A stretch of DNA of 64,000 nucleotides from Thermogemmatispora aurantia (GTDB lineage: Bacteria > Chloroflexota > Ktedonobacteria > Ktedonobacterales > Ktedonobacteraceae), in contig NZ_BKZV01000001.1 of NCBI RefSeq assembly GCF_008974285.1, positions 481,319-545,318 of the forward strand, in the 5' to 3' direction. Position 1 is the stretch's first letter. Each line of letters starts with the position of its first letter. The notes under the pieces were generated by a model that worked only from the letters and a program-made list of their open reading frames with translations, ran no database searches and was not told where the DNA came from. This document shows, one piece after another, positions 57,412 through 64,000 of this stretch. The position numbers and the translations under genes are program-made.

Positions 57412-58340
57412 AAGAGTTTATTCTCCAGCTCTTCCTCCAGCGCGCTCAGGTCGCGCGTCCACAGATCTTCACTGAGATATTTCCAGCCACCGTCTGCGAG
57501 GATGACGACGATCTTCCCCCGCTCCATACTGGAAGCGACGCGCAGGGCTGCATGCAGGGCAGCGCCGCAGGAAGGGCCAGCGAAGATACCCTCCTGATCC
57601 TTGAGCTGGCGCGTACGCCGGATGGCGTCGATGCCCGAGACCAGGATACGCGCGTCGAGGAGGGACAGGTCCAGCACAGGCGGCACAAAGCCGTCTTCGA
57701 GGCTGCGCAGGCCTTGAACACTGTCGCCTTGCATTGGCTCGGCAGCGACGACACGGATGCTCGGGTTGTGCTCCTTGAGACGACGCGCGTTGCCGGTGAG
57801 GGTTCCCCCGGTACCCAGGCCGGCCACGAAGACATCGAGGTCGGGGAGATCATTGATGATCTCCACGGCGGTGCTGTAGTAGTGGGCGTCAGGATTGGCC
57901 GCGTTGCCGTACTGATAGAGCATTACGTAGCGCTCATCTTTGCGTGCCAGCTCCTGTGCCAGGCGCACGGCGCCATTGCTTCCTTGAGCCCCGTCCGAGA
58001 AGATGATGTCCGCGCCATAGAGTTCCAGCAACTGGCGACGCTCGCGCGTCACATTATCGGGCATCACCGCAACGAACTTGTACCCTTTGACTCGCGCAAT
58101 CATCGCCAGCGCAATGCCAGTATTGCCACTTGTTGGCTCCAGCAGGATCGAGCCTGGCGCCAGCTTGCCGCTAGCCTCAGCCTCCTCGATCATGCGCTTG
58201 GCGATGCGGTCCTTAATGCTGCCGGAAGGATTGACCCCCTCCAGCTTGGCAAAGATCTGCACCCCGGGCCGTGGGCTGAAGCTTTTCAGCTCTACCAGCG
58301 GCGTATTGCCAATGGTCTCCAGTATGCTGCTATAGCGCAT
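57405..58340 (-). CDS. cysM: O-phosphoserine/O-acetylserine sulfhydrylase, CysM type
   Basis: 311-residue PLP enzyme of the cysteine synthase family. IGNTPLVELKSFSPRPGVQ begins the fold, the PLP lysine is in PSGSIKDRIAKRMIEEAE, EPTSGNTGIALAMIARVKGY is the Asn/Thr substrate loop, and GLGTGGTLTGNARRLKEHN binds the cofactor phosphate. FAGPSCGAALHAAL gives the Ser near the pyridine N. Next to a CysO-like carrier and a JAMM protease it most likely adds the carrier thiocarboxylate to O-phosphoserine, as in Mycobacterium CysM; serA and its aminotransferase at 8.3-11.2 kb could supply that substrate. It starts 11 bases after the carrier gene. Confidence 0.92.
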   Translation of the reverse strand: MRYSSILETIGNTPLVELKSFSPRPGVQIFAKLEGVNPSGSIKDRIAKRMIEEAEASGKLAPGSILLEPTSGNTGIALAMIARVKGYKFVAVMPDNVTRERRQLLELYGADIIFSDGAQGSNGAVRLAQELARKDERYVMLYQYGNAANPDAHYYSTAVEIINDLPDLDVFVAGLGTGGTLTGNARRLKEHNPSIRVVAAEPMQGDSVQGLRSLEDGFVPPVLDLSLLDARILVSGIDAIRRTRQLKDQEGIFAGPSCGAALHAALRVASSMERGKIVVILADGGWKYLSEDLWTRDLSALEEELENKLLW

Positions 58341-58351
58341 GATGGCATTCC

Positions 58352-58630
58352 CTACTCCTGGCCTCCGCCAGCCATTGCGGGCAGCAGAATCACCGTGTCG
58401 TTGGGACCTACTGCTGTCTGCAGGCCCTGGAGGTAGCGCACGTCTTGATCGTTGACATAGACGTTGACAAAGCGGCTTAACTCTTCCTCGGGCTGAATCT
58501 GCTCTTTGAGGGCAGGATACTGCCGATAGAGGTCCGCCAGTACTTCCGCTAGTGTGTTGCCTTGGGCGCTGACTTGCTTGGCACCCCCCGCTGCTGCGCG
58601 CAGCACTGGGGCGAGACGCACTGTCGCCAT
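58352..58630 (-). CDS. cysO: CysO/ThiS/MoaD-like sulfur carrier with masked C-terminus
   Basis: 92 residues, ubiquitin-like fold. VRLAPVLRAAAGGAKQVSAQ starts the beta-grasp, FVNVYVNDQDVRYLQGLQTA is the central part, and the C-terminus reads ILLPAMAGGGQE. The carrier di-glycine (normally the last two residues) is followed by one more Gly or by Gln-Glu, so it must be trimmed before adenylation. It sits between the E1-like gene (upstream, 271 bases) and cysM (11 bases). AGGAAGAG lies before the ATG. Confidence 0.88.
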   Translation of the reverse strand: MATVRLAPVLRAAAGGAKQVSAQGNTLAEVLADLYRQYPALKEQIQPEEELSRFVNVYVNDQDVRYLQGLQTAVGPNDTVILLPAMAGGGQE

Positions 58631-58901
58631 AGTTCTCTTCCTACTCCTCTTGAGATACTGCTACAACTTCTACCACACACCGCTCGCTCAGTCAGTCAGC
58701 TGAGCAATCACGCCTGCCTAGCGATGCCAGCGCGGGCGAGCCGATCTCCCTCGCACTGTACTCGCCTGCGCCAGCACCGGCCTGTTCCTATCATGGCAGG
58801 ATCGCTGCAAGATAGCCACGGTAAGGACGCGATCCACCGTCCCGACCACCGGCCGCCAATGAGCAACCTCACACGCTGGCCGCTTCCCCTCCGGCATGAC
58901 A

Positions 58902-60080
58902 TCAGGCCGAGAGAGCGCAAACGTCAGCGTAGGTTGGCAAGTTCTCAGGATGGGCATTCTCGCCACAAGCTGGGCACTGCGGATCACGATAGAGCTTTAG
59001 CTCGCTGAACTCCCCAGCGAGGGCATCGTAGGTCAGCAGTCGCCCGACCAGCGGCTCTCCAATACCCAACAGGAGCTTGATGGTCTCGACGGCCTGCAGC
59101 AGACCGATCACGCCGGGCAGTACGCCAAGCACTCCAGCCTCGGCGCAGCTAGGAGCCAGGGCCGCCGGAGGTGGCTCTGGATAGAGGCAGCGATAGCACG
59201 GCCCCTCGTGCGGCTTGAAGACGGTGACCTGGCCTTCGAAGCGGAAGACACTTCCGTGCACTACCGGCTTGTTGGCAATGATCGAGGCATCGTTGAGCAG
59301 GTAGCGCGTTGGGAAGTTGTCGGTGCCATCGATGATGACATCGTAGTCGGCGATGATGCGCGCCACGTTGGTCTCATCGAGGCGGTCAACGTAGGTGATG
59401 ACCTTGACATCAGGGTTGAGCGCCTCTATGGTCTCGCGCGCTGACTCGGCCTTGTACTTGCCAATACGACTGACGTTATGTAGGATCTGACGCTGGAGAT
59501 TGCTTTCATCGACGACGTCCGAGTCGATGACGCCGATGGTACCAACCCCCGCCGCTGCCAGATAATAGGCTGCTGGCGAGCCAAGACCACCCGCCCCCAG
59601 CAAGAGGACGCGCGAGTCGAGCAGCTTTAACTGCCCCGCTTCACCGACCTCAGGGATGAGCAGGTGGCGGCTGTAGCGCTTGCGCTGCGCCTCCCCCAGC
59701 GTGCGCGGCTGCGCCACCTCATAGCCACGGGCGCGCCATTGGCCAAAGCCGCCCGCCATTGAGATGACGTTTTGGTAGCCCATCTGCTTGAGGGTGGCTC
59801 CCGCCATGAGCGAGCGCACACCGCCAGCGCAGTAGAGCACCACCGGCTTTGTCTTATCAGGTACCGCCTCTTCAATCTGTAGCTCTAGATAGCCACGCGG
59901 CACGTGCAGCGCACCGGGAATGTAGCCCTCGTTCCACTCGTGTTTCTCACGCACGTCAACCAGAACCAGGTCCTGCGCTCCCTCCCCCTTGCGTTTGAGA
60001 GCCTCATGAACCTGGTCGGGCGTCCACTCCGGCACTAGCTCGCGGGCGCGCCGCATGATTTCCCTGGACGCTTCGCCCAT
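58902..60080 (-). CDS. Rhodanese - MoeB/ThiF fusion (sulfur carrier E1, MoeZ-like, domains in reverse order)
   Basis: 392 residues. Residues 20-125 are a rhodanese domain with the active Cys84 in LYCAGGVRS. Residues 130-392 are an E1-like adenylyltransferase: RYSRHLLIPEVGEAGQLKLL, the nucleotide motif LLGAGGLGSPAAYYLAAAG, IDSDVVDESNLQRQI, and the zinc cysteines in CYRCLYP and CPACGE. It should adenylate the carrier C-terminus and pass rhodanese-bound sulfur to it as a thiocarboxylate. In MoeZ and related proteins the rhodanese domain is C-terminal; here it is N-terminal. First gene of the sulfur-carrier operon. Confidence 0.93.
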   Translation of the reverse strand: MGEASREIMRRARELVPEWTPDQVHEALKRKGEGAQDLVLVDVREKHEWNEGYIPGALHVPRGYLELQIEEAVPDKTKPVVLYCAGGVRSLMAGATLKQMGYQNVISMAGGFGQWRARGYEVAQPRTLGEAQRKRYSRHLLIPEVGEAGQLKLLDSRVLLLGAGGLGSPAAYYLAAAGVGTIGVIDSDVVDESNLQRQILHNVSRIGKYKAESARETIEALNPDVKVITYVDRLDETNVARIIADYDVIIDGTDNFPTRYLLNDASIIANKPVVHGSVFRFEGQVTVFKPHEGPCYRCLYPEPPPAALAPSCAEAGVLGVLPGVIGLLQAVETIKLLLGIGEPLVGRLLTYDALAGEFSELKLYRDPQCPACGENAHPENLPTYADVCALSA

Positions 60081-60386
60081 CGCTCTACACCTTTCGATTG
60101 TTGACTATGTTCATCGAGTTTGTCGCGTCGTGCTAAAGACAGACTATCACGCGCTCTTTTGATCTGTCAAGGAAGAGCTAATCAGTGAGGAGGGGTCGGC
60201 CTTTTCACGACATCCTTATTTTTAAGAACAGCCAGAGCTAGGCCATTTATTCCTCTTCCCGTCGGCTAGCGCCGCCCTGGCTCTACCAGGGAGCTTCACT
60301 CTCCCTGGTAGAGCGAAAAGCCACCGGCGTTTGCTGGCACACGGCAAGCAACGCGTTTGCTATTTACCCTTACTCCTTCAGTGCGC
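60081..60386. other. Intergenic region E1 gene / xanthine dehydrogenase-like gene (306 bases)
   Basis: Holds the 14-bp hairpin annotated at 60280-60314 and probably the promoter of the sulfur-carrier operon, which I cannot place. No gene. Confidence 0.5.
60280..60314 (-). terminator. Strong hairpin after the xanthine dehydrogenase-like gene
   Basis: Perfect 14-bp inverted repeat GCTCTACCAGGGAG / CTCCCTGGTAGAGC with a 7-base loop, 72 bases beyond the stop codon. No T-tract on either strand. Confidence 0.55.
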
Positions 60387-62726
60387 TTAGCTCTGCTGCT
60401 GGAGCGCTCGCAGAACGCGCTCGGGCGTCATGGGCAGGTGAGTCAGGCGCACCCCGAGAGCCGCCTTGACGGCGTTGGCGATGGCTCCGGCTACAGGAAC
60501 CACTGGAGGCTCGCCTACTCCTTTGGCACCGAAAGGACCATGCTCGGATGGGACCTCGACGAGCAGAGGGGTGATGGTTGGAACATCGGTGCTATGGGGC
60601 AGAGCATAATCCATGAGCGTGGCGGTGAGAAGTTGCCCATGCTCGTCGTAGACGAATCCTTCAAAGAGGGCCCAGCCGATGCCCTGGGTGACCCCACCGT
60701 GAATCTGGCCTTCGATCTCAGCAGGGTTGATGGCGAAACCCACATCCTGGGCCGCCAGATAGTCGAGGACACGCACTTCGCCCGTTTCAGGGTCAACGGC
60801 GACGCGCGCGACATGGGCCGCATACATGGGCGAGGAGCCGAGGGCCGAGCGCCCACGGCCATAGATCGGCTGATAGCGGCTGCCAAAAGCTGTGGTGACT
60901 TGACCGATCTTCTGGAGAGTAACAGAGCGATCGGGCACACCTCGCACCACAACGCGGTCTCGCTCGATCTCCAGGTCCTCAACGGCGGCCTCCAGCAGCT
61001 CGGCAGCTACCTCCAGGATTTGCTGACGGGCGTCACGCACAGCGGCCAGCACAGCCGGCCCCATCGTGTAGGTGATCTTGCTGCCGCCGGTACTGCCGCT
61101 GTGAGGTACGTTGTCGGAGCTGCCATGTTCGATCTGCACCAGCTCGGGCGAGACCCCCAGCCCTTCGGCGGCGATCAGGGTCAGCGCCGAGTCGGTACCG
61201 GTCAGATCGACGGTGCCAACGATCACTGTGAGGCGTCCATCGCGGTCGAGTCGGCAGGCTGCCGCCGCAGGCTCGGTACCGCCCGGCCAGCCGCCGACCG
61301 CCAGACCAATACCAACCTTCCAGCCGCTTAGCTCGGGCGGCGGCGTCAACAGCTCCCGACGTCGCGCCCAGAGAGGATGCTCTCGCACCTTCTCCAGACA
61401 GTCTAGCAGCCCAATACGTGGCCAACGGGGACGCCGACGATCCAGCGCGGGGTCTCCTTCGCGCAGACCGTTTTTGAGACGAAACTCCAGCGGGTCCATG
61501 CCCAGCTCACTGCACAGCTCGTCGACAGTCGACTCCAGGGCAAAAGTCGCCTGGGGCGCTCCGGGAGCTCGATAGGCCCCAACGCCAACCTTGTTGGTCA
61601 GTACCTCATAACAGCGGATATCGATATTGGGACAGCGGTAGGTGCTGGCCAGAATAAAACCAGCCAGGCCAGCAGCAGCTCCGGCATAGGCCCCACTATC
61701 GAAAATGACCTCGCCCTGGAGGGCGACGAGCGTGCCATCCCGCCTGGCTCCGAGTCTGACAGCAATGATGGCCTGGGGCGCAGGATTGGCCGCTAAGAGG
61801 TCCTCGCTACGCGTGAAAACGAGGCGCACCGGTCGTCGGCTGGCACGGGCCGCAGCGACTACGAGCGGCTCCAGCAAGGTAAATTTGCCTCCAAAGGCGC
61901 CCCCGATCGGTACTGACTCAACATGGATCTGGCGCTCGGGCAGATTGAGAGCCTCAGCAATCTCCGTGCGAGTGGTAAAGAGGCCCTGGGCGCTGGCCCA
62001 GACGGTGTACTGCGTCCCATCGGGGGAGGGCATGACCGTAATCGATTGCGGCTCCAGGTAGGATTGATGCACCACGCTGGTCCGATAGCGCCGCTCAACT
62101 ACTACCTCGGCCTCACGCCAGCCGGCCTCGATATCACCTTGCCGCAGGTGGCTCCTGTCACTGACGTTCTCAGAAAGAGGCCGGCTCTCTTGCCCGTCTT
62201 CCTCTTCTCCTCCGGCTACAGCAGCATGGGCCTCTCCGCCAGCGATCTCTCCAGCCTGCTTCTTCTCTAACAGGCGCGTCAGGGGAGCGCCTGGCTCCAT
62301 CGCCGCTAACGGATCAACAACCACCGGTAGCGGCTCATAGTCGACCTCGATCGCTGCAGCTCCATCGGCGGCGGCGGCCTCGCTCTCCGCCAGGACGAGA
62401 GCTACGGGCTGACCGGCCCAAAGCACTTCCTGGCGCGCCAGGGGCGATTTGGTACGCTCACCCGGATTGTAACCCTCTAGTGGCAACGTCTCACCCGTAT
62501 AGATAGCGTGTACACCAGGCACAGCTAGCGCCTGGCTGGTATTAATATTGACAATGCGGGCATGAGCATACGGACTGAGTACGGGTCGCGCATAGAGCAG
62601 CTTGCCCGGCACTGGAATATCGCCAGCATAGCGCGCTTGCCCGGTGACTTTGGCGGGCGCGTCTGGGCGCTGATAGGGCTTGCCTATGGCTCTGTATTCA
62701 GCCGATCTGTCAGCTGTCTGTGTCAT
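60387..62726 (-). CDS. Xanthine dehydrogenase/aldehyde oxidase-family molybdopterin subunit
   Basis: 779 residues. GKPYQRPDAPAKVTGQARYA is the family N-terminus. The molybdopterin motifs are GGAFGGKFTLLEPLV, VGVGAYRAPGAPQATFALES and, at the C-terminus, FGAKGVGEPPVVPVAGA with the catalytic Glu. The AYRAPG motif, not AYRCSFR, excludes form I CO dehydrogenase. Residues about 151-192 are an acidic, Gly-rich insertion of low complexity. The FAD (CoxM-type) and iron-sulfur (CoxS-type) subunits are not in the window, so the partners must be elsewhere or absent. Substrate unknown. Confidence 0.88.
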   Translation of the reverse strand: MTQTADRSAEYRAIGKPYQRPDAPAKVTGQARYAGDIPVPGKLLYARPVLSPYAHARIVNINTSQALAVPGVHAIYTGETLPLEGYNPGERTKSPLARQEVLWAGQPVALVLAESEAAAADGAAAIEVDYEPLPVVVDPLAAMEPGAPLTRLLEKKQAGEIAGGEAHAAVAGGEEEDGQESRPLSENVSDRSHLRQGDIEAGWREAEVVVERRYRTSVVHQSYLEPQSITVMPSPDGTQYTVWASAQGLFTTRTEIAEALNLPERQIHVESVPIGGAFGGKFTLLEPLVVAAARASRRPVRLVFTRSEDLLAANPAPQAIIAVRLGARRDGTLVALQGEVIFDSGAYAGAAAGLAGFILASTYRCPNIDIRCYEVLTNKVGVGAYRAPGAPQATFALESTVDELCSELGMDPLEFRLKNGLREGDPALDRRRPRWPRIGLLDCLEKVREHPLWARRRELLTPPPELSGWKVGIGLAVGGWPGGTEPAAAACRLDRDGRLTVIVGTVDLTGTDSALTLIAAEGLGVSPELVQIEHGSSDNVPHSGSTGGSKITYTMGPAVLAAVRDARQQILEVAAELLEAAVEDLEIERDRVVVRGVPDRSVTLQKIGQVTTAFGSRYQPIYGRGRSALGSSPMYAAHVARVAVDPETGEVRVLDYLAAQDVGFAINPAEIEGQIHGGVTQGIGWALFEGFVYDEHGQLLTATLMDYALPHSTDVPTITPLLVEVPSEHGPFGAKGVGEPPVVPVAGAIANAVKAALGVRLTHLPMTPERVLRALQQQS

Positions 62727-63353
62727 CGGTCACTCACTCGCTCACTCTGCTCAGAGGCAGGCCAAGGAAGAGAAAACCACAGAGATCAGCTCCGGTTTCG
62801 CCCTGCCTCCTGGATAAAAAGCAGCTACTTACCAAAAAACAGTCCGCCCACAGTGTAGCACAAACTCTGCCTGTCTGTCATGGGAGCGACGGGAGGAGAG
62901 TAAGCAGGCACAGAGGCAAGGCGTAAAGTGAAGGCGGGAGGAGAGCAGGCGGCGCACTCGTTAGGCCGGATAGCACGAGGGAAGTAAGCTATTGGGACGG
63001 AGTGCGCCGCCTGTCACCGATGGAGGCAATGAGACGACAAGGCCACCAGAGAACCAGGAGGATCTTTGAGAAGCTAGCGGGGCCGCTGAGCTTGACGGGC
63101 CATGCTTCTTCACTTTCTTCGACTGGGGCTGCTGCTCTTCCTCCGGTTCCCTTGGATGCCTCTTGATGCTGCCCGTCTAGCGTGAGTGCAGTTGAATTCC
63201 TGCTCTGTCTGGTGGTGTTGCTCGCGGGCTCCCAGGCAAGCCTGAGAAGAGCCGGGAGAGCGAGGCAAAGGGGCAAGAGACCTGACGGAGGCCGCAGAGA
63301 TTGAGTCCACCGTCAGGAGATCCCTGGCACCCTTTGCCTCTATCGAGCAGGGG
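62727..63353. other. Intergenic region (627 bases)
   Basis: No convincing gene between the beta-helix gene stop and the xanthine dehydrogenase-like start. Several overlapping frames on the minus strand are Ser/Arg/Pro-rich and show no protein pattern. No clear promoter for the xanthine dehydrogenase-like gene. Confidence 0.4.
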
Positions 63354-64000
63354 TCAGAGCACCACGGCCACCAGCAAATGGCTCTGAATGTCAGTGGTAG
63401 TGCCCAGGCCAAGCGAGAGATTGAGGGCGGAGCCACCGCAGGCTGTATTGCTACTCAGCTTGAGATCAGTGGCCAGCACCAGATCGATCGGGTAAATGTA
63501 GCCCGAAACAGTGGCGTGGGCAGCGGTCAGATAACCGGCGCCACAGATCGTATTGCTGATGATGCTGACGCCGCTGCCCTGAATGGTAATACCGGCCTGG
63601 TAGGACTGGCCCGCCGCGCCGCTAACGTTGAGAATGCGCGCATTGCTAATAGTGTTGCTGAGCAGGACAATGTGGGTAGCTGTGCGGGCCGAGACGCAGA
63701 GACCCTGGCGCGCACCAATGCTCAGCTCGGAGATCCAGATGCCAATATCGTTATCCTGCAGGACGTTCGACTTTAGCTGCAGGCCCAGCGTCAGCGGCAG
63801 GCCATAGCAGGAGCCACCGACTACCGCGATGCCAGCCGCAACCCCCGGCTGGCTGCCAACATAAATATTGGCAGTAATGTGGTTGCCACTCAGGGAGACA
63901 TGGGCGCCGCCCACGATCTGGATGCCTGTCTGAGCCACAAAGGAAATCGGACCCAGGCCAATCAAGGTATTGTTGGTAATGACGGCGCTGTCCGATGGTC
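63354..64000 (-). CDS. Right-handed beta-helix repeat protein, C-terminal part (5' end outside window)
   Basis: The frame is open to the right edge of the window, so the N-terminus is missing; about 215 residues are visible. The sequence is a chain of short beta-strand repeats ending in Asn, for example VSLSGNHITANIYVG, LQLKSNVLQDNDIGIWIS and VSIISNTICGAG, which is the parallel beta-helix (pectate lyase/NosD-like) pattern. Gly, Ser, Thr and Asn are common and charges are few, as in secreted or surface proteins. It may bind or cleave polysaccharide, or act as an adhesin; no catalytic residues can be named from this part. Confidence 0.75.
   Translation of the reverse strand, partial: PSDSAVITNNTLIGLGPISFVAQTGIQIVGGAHVSLSGNHITANIYVGSQPGVAAGIAVVGGSCYGLPLTLGLQLKSNVLQDNDIGIWISELSIGARQGLCVSARTATHIVLLSNTISNARILNVSGAAGQSYQAGITIQGSGVSIISNTICGAGYLTAAHATVSGYIYPIDLVLATDLKLSSNTACGGSALNLSLGLGTTTDIQSHLLVAVVL

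Noticed and set aside
57552-58436. 294-codon plus-strand frame opposite cysM
   Set aside because: Runs across cysM and the carrier gene, which are certain; no protein pattern.
60357-61331. 324-codon plus-strand frame opposite the xanthine dehydrogenase-like gene
   Set aside because: Antisense shadow of well-conserved molybdopterin motifs, with no family features of its own.
60387-62726. Form I carbon monoxide dehydrogenase large subunit (coxL)
   Set aside because: The active-site loop reads AYRAPG rather than AYRCSFR, and coxM/coxS are not adjacent.

Overview
The window reads as chromosomal DNA of a GC-rich bacterium, most likely Chloroflexota of the class Ktedonobacteria (Thermogemmatispora-like). 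This is an inference from gene content, not from a search. The pointers are a split b6f-type quinol oxidase operon with a cytochrome c-cupredoxin (auracyanin-like) fusion, a CysO/CysM/Mec-type cysteine operon, several soluble GAF or HAMP sensor kinases, two amino-acid permeases in tandem, and many GTG or TTG starts behind strong Shine-Dalgarno sites. No phage, transposase, integrase or CRISPR array was seen. Two tRNA genes are present, Gly-CCC and Thr-CGT, each with a near-consensus sigma-70 promoter.

Layout. 1-4.5 kb: end of an APC permease, a glycerol kinase, and a ROK-family protein with degenerate phosphate loops. 4.8-6.0 kb: rpsP-khpA-rimM on the minus strand. 6.5-11.2 kb: pyruvate kinase, then a class V aminotransferase-serA pair (serine synthesis). 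11.4-15.9 kb: DedA protein, MFS transporter, tRNA-Gly, PspA-like protein, a small unknown. 16.3-19.2 kb: GAF sensor kinase followed by a PHP phosphoesterase. 19.5-28.6 kb: a TrmH-type methyltransferase converging on a minus-strand run of rdgB, an exonuclease fused to a degenerate DinG helicase, a divergent tgt, an FmrO/Rmt-like 16S rRNA methyltransferase overlapping tgt, and a molybdopterin oxidoreductase. 28.9-30.1 kb: an HD-GYP protein convergent with, and overlapping, a single-domain response regulator. 30.5-37 kb: tRNA-Thr, two APC permeases, DUF1992 protein and larC. 37-39.7 kb: membrane sensor kinase and glycogen synthase. 39.9-45.5 kb: the quinol:electron-acceptor oxidoreductase operon (cytochrome b6, subunit IV, Rieske protein, cytochrome c-cupredoxin fusion, 12-helix membrane protein). 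46.5-48.3 kb: a NarL-type two-component pair divergent from that operon, with two near-identical palindromes between them. 48.4-56.9 kb: zinc-ribbon membrane protein, FAD oxidoreductase, MarR-MFS pair, a Fur-family regulator with a palindromic box at its promoter plus a VIT/CCC1-like membrane protein, and a TrpF-like protein. 57-60.1 kb: a minus-strand sulfur-carrier operon (rhodanese-E1, CysO-like carrier, CysM, JAMM protease). 60.4-64 kb: an orphan xanthine-dehydrogenase-type large subunit and the C-terminal part of a beta-helix protein.

The most interesting items are the Rmt-like methyltransferase overlapping a diverged tgt, the exonuclease carried on what looks like a dead DinG helicase, the CysO-like carrier whose di-glycine is masked by extra C-terminal residues beside a JAMM protease that could trim it, and the b6f-like complex with a conserved heme c-n cysteine and a fused copper/heme carrier under possible control of a palindrome pair.
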